The notes under the pieces were generated by a model. That model had not been told where the DNA came from. It worked only from the letters and a program-made list of their open reading frames with translations, and searched no databases. This document shows, one piece after another, positions 1 to 7,363 of a DNA stretch of 64,000 nt. Position 1 is the first letter of the stretch; each line of letters opens with the position of its first letter. A program made the position numbers and the translations under genes. This DNA is from Pseudomonas grimontii (GTDB lineage: Bacteria > Pseudomonadota > Gammaproteobacteria > Pseudomonadales > Pseudomonadaceae), in assembly GCF_007858185.1 (NCBI RefSeq), contig NZ_VFES01000010.1, positions 124,001 to 188,000 on the forward strand, given 5' to 3'.

Positions 1-90
1 ATGATAGCGGCTGGCTGCCAACTGCCAGCAGTCGGCCTGGGCGATGCCCGTGAAGAACAGCAAGGCGAGGGCCATCCGCAGCGGCTGCAT
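1..90 (-). CDS. Lytic transglycosylase-like secreted protein, N-terminal fragment
   Basis: Only the first 30 codons lie in the window; the gene continues past the left edge. The start at position 90 begins a clear signal peptide (basic start, hydrophobic run ALALLFFTG, likely cleavage after AQA). The mature start DCWQLAAA resembles the beginning of SLT-type lytic transglycosylase domains, which often open with a Cys-Trp pair and an alanine-rich helix. It begins 6 bases after the gspG stop, so it is probably in the same secretion operon. Peptidoglycan cleavage to make room for the secretion channel would fit, but the catalytic Glu is outside the window, so the function is inferred. Confidence 0.55.
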   Translation of the reverse strand, partial: MQPLRMALALLFFTGIAQADCWQLAASRYH

Positions 91-96
91 GGTCGG

Positions 97-528
97 TCAC
101 AGCCCGTACACGATGTCGGCGTAGGTATTCTCTCCGCCGGCCTTGCCATCGCGGCCCAGGGAGATGATTTCTGCGTCGTTGGGCGGTGTGCCGGGGTTCT
201 TGAAAAGGTAAGGGTTGCCCCAAGGGTCTGGTGGTAATGACTTGAGGTACGGCCCCTGCCAATTGCCGGCATTGGCCGGACGTGTCGTGAGTGCATTCAG
301 GCCGAGTGTTTCGTCGGGGTAGTTGCCGCTGTCCAGGCGGTACTGGTTCAGGGCATCGGCCAGGGATTTCATCTGGCCCTGGGCGGTTTGCACCTTGGCC
401 AGCTCCAGGCGATCGAACATCTTCGGGCCGACATAGCCGGCGAGCAGGGCAATGATCAGCAGGACGACCAGCAGCTCCAGCAGCGTGAAGCCACGGTATG
501 GGGCGTGGGTAAATGAATGTGCGCGCAT
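97..528 (-). CDS. gspG: Type II secretion major pseudopilin GspG
   Basis: A 143-aa prepilin-like protein. Residues 13-19 carry the class III leader motif GFTLLEL: cleavage after the Gly by the prepilin peptidase, then methylated Phe+1 and the Glu+5 needed for assembly. A hydrophobic helix follows to about residue 33. The C-terminal half has the GspG pattern (YPDETLGLNALTTRP, GPYLKSLPPDPWGNPY, then an acidic SLGRDGKAGGEN calcium-site loop). Length is typical for the family. It would form the pseudopilus piston that pushes substrates through the outer-membrane secretin. It lies downstream of the LPMO gene and immediately upstream of the transglycosylase fragment on the same strand. Confidence 0.93.
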   Translation of the reverse strand: MRAHSFTHAPYRGFTLLELLVVLLIIALLAGYVGPKMFDRLELAKVQTAQGQMKSLADALNQYRLDSGNYPDETLGLNALTTRPANAGNWQGPYLKSLPPDPWGNPYLFKNPGTPPNDAEIISLGRDGKAGGENTYADIVYGL

Positions 529-665
529 GGAGATACCCTGTTGGGAGTGCCAAGGTACGGCGGTTGTGTATAACTCTCCCGGCCCGTTGTTAAGCGGGCA
601 CCGCCGGTAGGACTGCGTTAGAACCTTTTCAACTCAAGTACATCTTCAACTGTAGCGTTGCTCGA

Positions 666-691
666 TATAAGGCGCCGTGAGGCGCCCTATA
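666..691 (-). terminator. Inverted-repeat hairpin downstream of the LPMO gene
   Basis: A near-perfect palindrome: TATA, then GGCGCC, a GTGA loop, GGCGCC, then TATA. It lies about 47 bases after the LPMO stop on the minus strand. The stem is strong but there is no long T tract, so it may act as an mRNA 3' stabiliser or weak terminator. It separates the LPMO gene from gspG. Confidence 0.4.
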
Positions 692-737
692 ACGTTTGGC
701 TCTTGGGGTTATCGAGTTCGTGCATATGCCCTAGGGC

Positions 738-2237
738 TCATTGCACCTCTTCCCAGGCCTGGTCCCACGCGGTGCCGGTCCCCGGTGCATAGGCCCATGC
801 CGCGCCGGCGCACCAGGCGGTGAACGGATGCGGTTTGCAGCGGTAGTTCTTGCCGCGGTTGCTCACGGTGTCCCCGGCTTTATACGGCGTGCCCTCCTTG
901 TAGGCCGGATACTCTTCACCGCCGCTGTCCGGCACCACCGTGAAGTCAAACTCCGCTTGGTCGGTTTTGCCGTTTTGCTGGTCGCGAACATTCAAGCGTG
1001 CCTTCAAGGGTGTGGGCTGAGTGACCTTGTAGGCTCGGCCGCTGGCGGTATTACCGTTCTGTGGGCCCTCAAGTCCGGGGATACTCCATTGAAAGAGCAG
1101 GTGTCCATTGGCTCCAGTTGATCGCGCGCCACTGAATGTAAAGGCTTGCCCCGAGTTCAAGGAGGTAGGGCCGGTGATACGGGCAACCGGTGGCGCGGGG
1201 TTCACCGGGGTTTCGCCGCCGGCGATGATCGCCATGGCTTTGGAGTAACCATTGACCGATACGAATACCGAATTGGCTTGGGGGTCCGTTGTATTGAACA
1301 CAATGTTGTTGCCGTCTTTCTCCCCGATTTTGGCGATGCCAGGAGGGAGCTGATCCGCCAGTTGCTTGCCCCAGATGTTTGGGGCCAGGTTGTTCGCGGT
1401 GATCGGCAGGGTGATGTCCACCACTTCCTTGGCCGCCGGTGAGTTATCGAGGATGCGGAAGTGGACCGAGTCACCCGCTTTGAGGGTGTCCATGATCGAG
1501 TCGATGAATTGGCCAAGATTGACCCACTGCTCCGGAATCCCGGCACCGATGAGGTTGATGTCGCTGCAGTTATAGAACCCTTCACCCGCTGGATCGATAC
1601 GCTGCCACTGCACGAACAGCGTGGCTTTGCCCGTTTGCGTCGAAGGAATCGGCACTGGGAACTTGAAGTACCCGGAAGCGCCGGAAATGATGGGAGGATC
1701 GTTGCCCCAGTTGGTTTGTGCGACGCTGAACTGCTCGGAATGGATGAGTGTCAGGTCGTTCCAGGTCAACGGCGACTTGGTCGGGTCAAAACCCGGTTTT
1801 GTGAGAAAGACCTTCACAAAACTGGGAACGTGCGGGGCAGTCCCGATGATGCGCACGTCCATCATGCCGTTGGAGGGTGTTACGTCAGTACGGTGCCAGT
1901 CATCCGAGACAATGTTCAGGCCATCCTTCTTACTGTCGGCCGCCGAGCACAGTTGGCCGTCGGGCACTTCTCTTTTGACGATCTCCGGATCGTTGTAACC
2001 AGGTGCCTTGATCAAATGCGCGACTTCATTCCATTGCTGGCCTGGGTACTGTCCACTTTTTGCAGACAAGGCTGCGCAGCCGTTATCGCTGGGGCTCCCT
2101 GACCAGAAATCCGGGAGCGTCTTGCAATAGACCTGCCGTGCGATGGGCTTGTCCACTGCACCGTGGGCCATGACCAGCGTCGGTGCCAACAACACCGCCG
2201 CCAACAACCATTTCGTTAAACGCTGTAAGTTACTCAT
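738..2237 (-). CDS. Secreted AA10 lytic polysaccharide monooxygenase with C-terminal chitin-binding module
   Basis: A 499-aa copper enzyme predicted to cleave chitin oxidatively. A Sec signal peptide ends at MA, making His25 the mature N-terminus; His25 and His136 (in GTAPHVPSF) form the expected copper histidine brace. The AA10 domain spans about residues 25-205. Next come a GbpA-like region, a PKD-like segment (about 345-440) and a CBM5/12-type module at the end (YPAYKEGTPYKAGDTVS, with Trp-rich AWCAGAAWAY). P. aeruginosa CbpD, a related LPMO, is exported by a type II system. The position among pseudopilin genes suggests this LPMO is the dedicated substrate of the local system; that link is inferred. 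Confidence 0.9.
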   Translation of the reverse strand: MSNLQRLTKWLLAAVLLAPTLVMAHGAVDKPIARQVYCKTLPDFWSGSPSDNGCAALSAKSGQYPGQQWNEVAHLIKAPGYNDPEIVKREVPDGQLCSAADSKKDGLNIVSDDWHRTDVTPSNGMMDVRIIGTAPHVPSFVKVFLTKPGFDPTKSPLTWNDLTLIHSEQFSVAQTNWGNDPPIISGASGYFKFPVPIPSTQTGKATLFVQWQRIDPAGEGFYNCSDINLIGAGIPEQWVNLGQFIDSIMDTLKAGDSVHFRILDNSPAAKEVVDITLPITANNLAPNIWGKQLADQLPPGIAKIGEKDGNNIVFNTTDPQANSVFVSVNGYSKAMAIIAGGETPVNPAPPVARITGPTSLNSGQAFTFSGARSTGANGHLLFQWSIPGLEGPQNGNTASGRAYKVTQPTPLKARLNVRDQQNGKTDQAEFDFTVVPDSGGEEYPAYKEGTPYKAGDTVSNRGKNYRCKPHPFTAWCAGAAWAYAPGTGTAWDQAWEEVQ

Positions 2238-2309
2238 GCTTGATCCACCTTAATTCAGATAAACAAGTTCCGAACGGCTGGAACGATCAGTGTGTCGAGT
2301 GTGTGAGCG

Positions 2310-2822
2310 TCATCGGGTCAGTTGATCTCCCATGGGAGTGACGCGGGTTGCAGGGTTGTTCTGCCCAGGGCCAAACAGAAACACCCACCCTTGATAACTG
2401 CCTTGTCCTGTAAAGCTCTGATTGATGACTGAAAAGTTGCCTTGTTTGAATGGCGTGCCCTTGGCCGTGCTGAACACGCCCATGATGGTTTCGCCGGGCC
2501 CGGCTACCATGCCCCACTCGGCGCTGCCGGTCAGCGGGTCTGCATAGGCACGGCGCAGGTAGCGCTTGACGGTCGGTTGGCGACGGTCGAGCTCCAGGTC
2601 TGCGAGGGACTTGGGGTAGGTGTTGCCGGCGGCGTAGTACAAGCCGATTGCCCGGCGGATTTGATTGCCCCGCGCCAGCAGTTCCAACTCGCGTTCGCGC
2701 TGCAGCACGCTGGACCACAGGGTGCCGACTTCCATCAACATCACGGCCACCACGGCCACCGTCACCAACATGCCCATGAACACCGAACCCTGCTGGGGGC
2801 GTTTACCAGTCGGCATAGGCAC
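2310..2822 (-). CDS. Atypical type II secretion pseudopilin lacking Glu+5
   Basis: A 170-aa protein with a pseudopilin plan: short polar leader, hydrophobic helix (about residues 14-36), then the RERELELLARGNQIRRAIGLYY stretch that matches its neighbours, and the pseudopilin phrase YPKSLADLELD followed by RRAYADPLTG. The usual GFTLxE motif is replaced by QQGSVFMGM, so the Glu that follows cleavage by four residues is missing; tip pseudopilins such as XcpX/GspK also lack it. It overlaps the upstream pseudopilin gene by 20 bases, indicating translational coupling. A minor or tip pseudopilin is the likely role, but the exact Gsp letter is unclear. Confidence 0.75.
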   Translation of the reverse strand: MPMPTGKRPQQGSVFMGMLVTVAVVAVMLMEVGTLWSSVLQRERELELLARGNQIRRAIGLYYAAGNTYPKSLADLELDRRQPTVKRYLRRAYADPLTGSAEWGMVAGPGETIMGVFSTAKGTPFKQGNFSVINQSFTGQGSYQGWVFLFGPGQNNPATRVTPMGDQLTR

Positions 2823-3183
2823 TCCCGTTCGTATCGGTGCCGGAAGCGCCGCTGCGTACGTCGCCCAGGCCTTGTTCGTCGGAAGGTTGCAGTTGCCAGG
2901 TGTCGCGCTGGCCGGTCAGTGGGTCCACGGGGATTTCGCGCAGGTAGCGGCGGTCGACCAAGGCTTGCAGGGGCTCGGGATTGGTGCCGTGGTCTTCGCG
3001 GTATTGGTCCAGGGCCTGGCGAATGGAGGACAGGTTATGGCGCAGCACGGTTTCCTGGGCCTTGGCGTGCTGGCGAAAGTATTGGGGGGTGACCAGCGTC
3101 ATGAGCGTGGCAATGATGGCCATGACCACCAGCAACTCGATCAGGGTGAAACCCCGATTACCACTGGCTGTATAACGTTCCAT
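2803..3183 (-). CDS. Type II secretion pseudopilin (GspG-like)
   Basis: A 126-aa prepilin-type protein. The leader MERYTASGNRG is followed by FTLIELLVVMAIIATL, the canonical cleavage and methylation motif with Glu+5 and hydrophobic helix. The remainder keeps the short GspG-like fold: QALDQYREDHGTNPEPLQALVDRRYLREIPVDPLTG. It overlaps the gene on each side (26 bases with the upstream pseudopilin, 20 with the downstream one), so the three pseudopilins are almost certainly one translationally coupled unit. It has no acidic calcium loop like that of the 97-528 protein, so it is probably a minor subunit. Confidence 0.85.
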   Translation of the reverse strand: MERYTASGNRGFTLIELLVVMAIIATLMTLVTPQYFRQHAKAQETVLRHNLSSIRQALDQYREDHGTNPEPLQALVDRRYLREIPVDPLTGQRDTWQLQPSDEQGLGDVRSGASGTDTNGSAYADW

Positions 3184-3655
3184 TCAAACTCTCCCGGGTG
3201 CTTCGGGATGAAACGTCAAATACATCTTCTCCCTCTTGTGGATTATCCGCAGTGCTTTTGTAGCTGCGCAGCTGCCAGGTTTCTGCGGGCGCACGTTCAG
3301 GGCACTCGCACACGGGATCGCGGGGAATGCGGCGTAGGAAATAGAGTTTGTTGCCCTGAAGGTTGGTCTTGTCCGTCACCCCCTCGACCAATACATGCAG
3401 GGAGGGGGGATAACCGCTGTCAGTGATGCTCTTTTCAATGCGGCCATCGTCACTGGCGTCTTTGTAGGCATCGATCGCACGCCGGATTTCCCGCAACGAA
3501 CGTTGCAGGTCCAGTTCTCGATCACGTTTACCCATCAATGCTGTCAGCGGATAAGCCACTGTCGCAAGCGTGGCCAGCAGGGCCAGCGTCAGTAGCAATT
3601 CAATCAGCGTAAAACCTTTGGCGCAGTGATGGCTGGGCTTGCCCTGCCATATCAC
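3158..3655 (-). CDS. Type II secretion pseudopilin, first gene of the cluster
   Basis: A 165-aa pseudopilin with leader MIWQGKPSHHCAKG and motif FTLIELLLTLALLATLATV (cleavage site, Glu+5, transmembrane helix). The globular part has the shared phrases RDRELDLQRSLREIRRAIDAYKDA and LYFLRRIPRDPVCECPE. The two close cysteines in VCEC are unusual for this family and could form a disulfide. It is the first gene of the minus-strand cluster, so transcription probably starts in the repeat-rich gene-free region beyond 3655. Its 3' end overlaps the next pseudopilin by 26 bases. Confidence 0.83.
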   Translation of the reverse strand: MIWQGKPSHHCAKGFTLIELLLTLALLATLATVAYPLTALMGKRDRELDLQRSLREIRRAIDAYKDASDDGRIEKSITDSGYPPSLHVLVEGVTDKTNLQGNKLYFLRRIPRDPVCECPERAPAETWQLRSYKSTADNPQEGEDVFDVSSRSTRESLNGTLYSQW

Positions 3656-3764
3656 CGTTCTACCTCCCGATCAGGCTGCCAAGGACTTCCGCGTTAACCC
3701 AGGCCATGGAATTGACTGCAAGGGTGAGTGTAGATGCAGAGTGTTTTTTGTACAGGCTGCGTGG

Positions 3765-4320
3765 TTACCCACAAACACTGTGAGCGCAGCTGTGGATAAG
3801 GTGTTCGTGGGTGTCCACAAGGCCCGTGAATCAACGCCTGCAAGTCGCTGTATGAAAATTGATCAAGCTAAGTCACGGTTTTTTGGTGCTTTTTTGTGTG
3901 GATAAGCTTGAAGCAACGGTTGGACTTGCCCCCAAAGTCTGTTGGCGCTTCTGTGGATAAGATGTTTGCTATCCGCTACAAGCCTTATAAATAAAGGCTT
4001 TCAATCGCTTGGTTGTTTATTGATCAAATTGCCCCTGAAACCGAATAATGCGGCTGAAACCCTCGGTTTATGAAGGTTTGGCACGGTTTTCCACAGCGTC
4101 GCAGAAGTTGCCCCCAAAGTCTGTTGGCGGTTCTGTGGATAAGGTGTTTGCGTACCGCTACAGGTCATGAATTACGTGGCCTGTAAGGTTTTGATCAATA
4201 AATGATCAATGCGTCGCGGGAACCGTCAACTTGAATAAGTCACGGATTTTCTTCAATTAATTTTGATTGGATAGCAGAGTTGCCCACAATTGCTGTGGGT
4301 GGCTTTGTGGATAAGTTGTT
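3765..4320. repeat. Degenerate ~170-bp tandem repeats each carrying a DnaA box
   Basis: Four related units begin near 3765, 3926, 4108 and 4280 (periods 161, 182 and 172). Each starts with a TTrCCCmCAA-type segment and ends in TGTGGATAAG. Units 2 and 3 are most alike, sharing TTGCCCCCAAAGTCTGTTGG and then TTCTGTGGATAAG-TGTTTGC. Perfect copies of TGTGGATAA, the complement of the DnaA box TTATCCACA, occur at 3791, 3897, 3952, 4134 and 4306, all in one orientation. One-mismatch boxes lie at 3765 and near 4089. TTGATCA motifs and AT-rich stretches lie between units. The 880-base interval 3656-4535 contains no convincing gene. Confidence 0.75.
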
Positions 4321-4430
4321 GGGTAAAGGCTGGAGGGCAGGCTGCGAGGGGTCTACAGCAGATTTGATTAAGTTTTGATCAGTAGAGAGGGTTGGAGTAG
4401 ATACCGTGTTATCCAACACCGCGCAAATCC

Positions 4431-4518
4431 GTAGCAGCTGACGAGCCCCGGCGAGGCTGCGTCAGCGGTGAGTCAGGCAGGCCGCAAACGCGTCTCGCCG
4501 GGGTTCGACAGCTGCTAC
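4431..4518. repeat. Long palindromic intergenic repeat (GTAGCAGCTG family), copy 1
   Basis: An interrupted palindrome: it opens with GTAGCAGCTGACGAGCCCCG and closes with the matching arm ending CGACAGCTGCTAC, with a GCGTCAGCGG/CGCAAACGCG-type inner part. A second copy lies at 29157-29245. It sits directly downstream of gbcA on the minus strand, where it could stabilise or terminate the transcript. It differs from the GTGGGAGGGGG REP family found elsewhere in the window. Confidence 0.75.
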
Positions 4519-4535
4519 GCAATAAGTGGCTTCAA

Positions 4536-5831
4536 TTACTCGTGGGCGGCCACACCCTTGAGGTAAGGCGCCGGCGCTGCACCGAGGTTGTTCAACATGC
4601 GCTCGCTGTACCAGTCCACAAAGTTCACCACGCCGAACTCATAGGTCTTGGAGTACGGCCCTGGCTGGTAAGCGGTGGAGTTGATGCCGCGCTGGTTTTC
4701 TTCGGCCAGGCGACGGTCCTGGTCGTTGGTGGCGTCCCACACCTGGCGCATGCGCTCCACGTCGTAGTCCACGCCTTCCACGGCGTCCTTGTGCACCAGC
4801 CACTTGGTGGTGACCATGGTTTCCTGGGCGCTGATCGGCCACACCGTGAACACGATGATGTGGTCGCCCATGCAGTGGTTCCACGAGTGCGGCAGGTGCA
4901 GGATGCGCATCGAGCCCAGGTCCGGGTTCTTGATGCGGCCCATGAGTTTTTTGCAGCCCTGCTTGCCGTCCAGGGTCATCGACACGGTGCCCTTGAGCAG
5001 CGGCATGCGCACGATACGGTTACGCAGGCCGAAGCTGGCGTGGGCGTAAGGGATCTTCTCGGCGTCCCAGGCGGCAGCGGAAGCGGCCACGTGGTCCTTG
5101 AAGGCCTGGTCGGCGCGTGGGTCGGTGACGTCGTCCCACTCCAGCAGGGTTTTCAACAACTCGGGGTGCGATGCGTTGCAGTGGTAGCACTCGCGGTTGT
5201 TTTCCAGCACCAGTTTCCAGTTGGCTTTTTCCATCAAGGTGGTTTGCACCGCCACCTTGGTGTTCTCCATGTCGTACGGTTCCATGTAGTGGGTCAGCGT
5301 CGACAGGAAATCATCGATGGCCGGCGGGTTCTCGGCCAGGCTGATGAAGATGTAGCCGCCGGCGGTCTTCACGTTCACCGGTTTGAGGCCGTACTGCTTC
5401 ATGTCGAAGTCGGCGCCCATCTCGGTGCCGGCAAACAGCAGGCGCCCGTCCAGCTCGTAGGTCCACTGGTGGTAGTGGCACACCAGTTTGGCGACCTTGC
5501 CCTTGTCGCTGGTGCACAGGCGCGAACCCCGGTGGCGACACACGTTATGGAACGCATGCACCACGCCTTCGGCGCCACGGATCACGATGATCGGGTTCTT
5601 GCCCACTTGCAGGGTCAGGTAGTTGCCCTTGGTGGGGATTTCGCAGGTCATGCCGGCGATCAACCACTCTTTCTGGAAGATCTCCTGCATGTCGATATCA
5701 AACAGCCGCTCGTCAGAGTAAAACGGCTGCGGCAGCGAAAAGGTGCGCTCGCGCTCTTGCAGCATTTGCGCGGTGGCCTTGCGTGCGGGTTCCAGCGGAT
5801 CGCCCAAGCTTAAGGTTGCGGTGACGTCCAT
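4536..5831 (-). CDS. gbcA: Glycine betaine monooxygenase, Rieske oxygenase subunit
   Basis: A 431-aa Rieske-type oxygenase that, with the GbcB reductase, demethylates glycine betaine to dimethylglycine, releasing formaldehyde. The Rieske cluster is C98-x-H100 (CRHRG) and C118-xx-H121 (CHYH); the mononuclear iron site has Glu214, His217 and His222 in NNRECYHCNASHPE. The start at 5831 (MDVTATLSLG) is chosen over an upstream in-frame ATG at 5969 because GAGGA lies 8-9 bases before it and the length matches characterised GbcA. It is divergent from gbcB, with 283 bases between the two starts. Confidence 0.95.
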   Translation of the reverse strand: MDVTATLSLGDPLEPARKATAQMLQERERTFSLPQPFYSDERLFDIDMQEIFQKEWLIAGMTCEIPTKGNYLTLQVGKNPIIVIRGAEGVVHAFHNVCRHRGSRLCTSDKGKVAKLVCHYHQWTYELDGRLLFAGTEMGADFDMKQYGLKPVNVKTAGGYIFISLAENPPAIDDFLSTLTHYMEPYDMENTKVAVQTTLMEKANWKLVLENNRECYHCNASHPELLKTLLEWDDVTDPRADQAFKDHVAASAAAWDAEKIPYAHASFGLRNRIVRMPLLKGTVSMTLDGKQGCKKLMGRIKNPDLGSMRILHLPHSWNHCMGDHIIVFTVWPISAQETMVTTKWLVHKDAVEGVDYDVERMRQVWDATNDQDRRLAEENQRGINSTAYQPGPYSKTYEFGVVNFVDWYSERMLNNLGAAPAPYLKGVAAHE

Positions 5832-6012
5832 CGTGTGTGTCCTCATGGCCATTCTGTGTGGCCGGCGAATAGTGGCTACGGTTGTTGCAGTGCAAGGCGT
5901 AAAGAAAGCGTCGTTGTTGGGAGCGAGTGTGGGGCTGCTGATGCACGGAACCTTATCCATGAGCGACATGGCCCACTCTGTTCCCGACGCGCAACCCCCG
6001 TGGTATGGGGGC

Positions 6013-6048
6013 TGGTCGCGATAAGTATGTGAATGTCGCAGATAGGTA
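6013..6048 (+). promoter_or_regulatory. Candidate AraC-type (GbdR-like) operator between gbcA and gbcB
   Basis: Two direct half-sites about 20 bases (two helical turns) apart: GGTCGCGATAAGTA at 6014 and TGTCGCAGATAGGTA at 6034. Direct half-sites with this spacing are typical of AraC-family activators. In P. aeruginosa the AraC-family regulator GbdR activates gbcA, gbcB and the glyA-sox genes. A similar pair lies before glyA at 9356-9391; the promoter-proximal half-sites share TGnCGnnnnTAGGnA. Assignment to GbdR is inference. Confidence 0.5.
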
Positions 6049-6114
6049 AATGGGCGGTTCTCGCGTTACGCAGAATCGCCACCATAAGGCCGACTATCGG
6101 CGGTGGAGAACAGC

Positions 6115-7215
6115 ATGTCCAACAGCTTCCTGAATCCGGTAACCACCCAGACCTGGGCCAATGGTCGGCACATCGTCCGTTGTGTCAAAGTCATCCAGGA
6201 AACCTGGGACGTGCGCACCTTCTGCTTTATGGCCGACCAGCCGATCCTGTTCTTTTTCAAGCCGGGGCAGTTCGTCACCCTGGAGCTGGAAATCGACGGT
6301 CAGCCGATCATGCGCTCGTACACCATTTCCAGTTCGCCGTCGGTGCCCTACAGCTTCTCGGTGACCATTAAGCGCGTGCCGGGCGGCAAGGTGTCCAACT
6401 GGCTGCACGACACACTGCATGAAGGGCAGGAGTTGGCGGTGCACGGGCCGGTCGGGCTGTTCAACGCCATCGACTTCCCGAGCCCGAAAGTCTTGTACCT
6501 CAGCGGCGGCGTCGGTATTACGCCGGTGATGTCCATGGCCCGCTGGTTCTACGACACCAATGCCAACGTCGACATGACGTTTATCCACAGCGCCCGTTCG
6601 CCCAAAGACATCATCTACCACCGCGAGCTGGAGCATATGGCGTCGCGGATCGACAACTTCAGCCTGCACCTGATCTGCGAGAAGCACGGCCTGGGTGAGC
6701 CTTGGGCGGGGTATCGCGGCTACTTGAATCACAAGATGCTCGAGCTGATGGTGCCCGACTTCCTTGAGCGTGAAGTGTTCTGCTGCGGCCCTACGCCGTA
6801 TATGAATGCGGTGAAGCGCCTGCTGGAGGCGGCCGGTTTCGACATGGCGCGGTACCACGAGGAATCCTTCGGGGCCACGCCACCGGAAGCCCGCGCCGAT
6901 GCGGTGGAGCAGGCCGAACAGGCCGCCGATGCACCGGAAATCGACCTGGCGGATTTGCATCAGGTGGAGTTCCTTGCCTCCGGCAAGAGCATTCGCGTCG
7001 CGCCGGGCGAGACCGTCCACGCGGCGGCGGCCAAGCTTGGGCTGATGATCCCGAAAGCCTGCGGCATGGGCATTTGCGGAACGTGCAAGGTGATGAAGCT
7101 GGGCGGGGAGGTGGAGATGGAGCACAACGGCGGGATCACCGAGGAAGACGAAGCCGAAGGCTACATCCTCTCCTGCTGCAGTGTGCCGAAGGGTGATGTG
7201 CGCATCGATTTCTGA
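6115..7215 (+). CDS. gbcB: Glycine betaine demethylation reductase subunit
   Basis: A 366-aa reductase that passes electrons from NAD(P)H through flavin and a 2Fe-2S cluster to GbcA. The N-terminal FAD domain has RSYTISSSP (about residues 69-77); the nucleotide domain has SGGVGITPVMSMARWF and ends with FCCGPTPYMNAVK. The C-terminal plant-type ferredoxin domain has KACGMGICGTCKV with the fourth Cys in LSCCS. The ATG at 6115 is preferred over an in-frame GTG at 6103, since GGAG lies at a proper distance and the family begins MSNSFLNP. It is divergent from gbcA and shares its regulatory interval. Confidence 0.95.
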   Translation: MSNSFLNPVTTQTWANGRHIVRCVKVIQETWDVRTFCFMADQPILFFFKPGQFVTLELEIDGQPIMRSYTISSSPSVPYSFSVTIKRVPGGKVSNWLHDTLHEGQELAVHGPVGLFNAIDFPSPKVLYLSGGVGITPVMSMARWFYDTNANVDMTFIHSARSPKDIIYHRELEHMASRIDNFSLHLICEKHGLGEPWAGYRGYLNHKMLELMVPDFLEREVFCCGPTPYMNAVKRLLEAAGFDMARYHEESFGATPPEARADAVEQAEQAADAPEIDLADLHQVEFLASGKSIRVAPGETVHAAAAKLGLMIPKACGMGICGTCKVMKLGGEVEMEHNGGITEEDEAEGYILSCCSVPKGDVRIDF

Positions 7216-7245
7216 TTGCTCAAGCAGGCACAACACAATCCAAAT

Positions 7246-7333
7246 GTGGGAGGGGGCTTGCTCCCGATAGCAGAGTGTCAGCCACTGTATGTGCTAGCTG
7301 ACCCACCGCTATCGGGAGCAAGCCCCCTCCCAC
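7246..7333. repeat. REPIN (paired inverted REP sequences)
   Basis: Left arm GTGGGAGGGGGCTTGCTCCC, then GATAG, a spacer of about 40 bases, and a fully inverted right arm ending GCAAGCCCCCTCCCAC. This is the common REP doublet of P. fluorescens-group genomes, non-autonomous and mobilised by RAYT transposases elsewhere. It lies between the convergent gbcB and threonine aldolase genes. Confidence 0.92.
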
Positions 7334-7363
7334 TTTTGTTTTATGTACATCAGTGAGTCATTG

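Noticed and set aside
3765..4320. Chromosomal replication origin (oriC)
   Set aside because: DnaA boxes are present, but no dnaA, dnaN, rpmH, gidA or parAB genes are in the window, and no clear 13-mer-type unwinding element was seen. A DnaA-binding array is the more cautious reading.
4542..5813. A 423-codon open frame on the plus strand over gbcA
   Set aside because: It is the antisense shadow of gbcA, with a His/Val/Gln-rich sequence and no ribosome site or domain.
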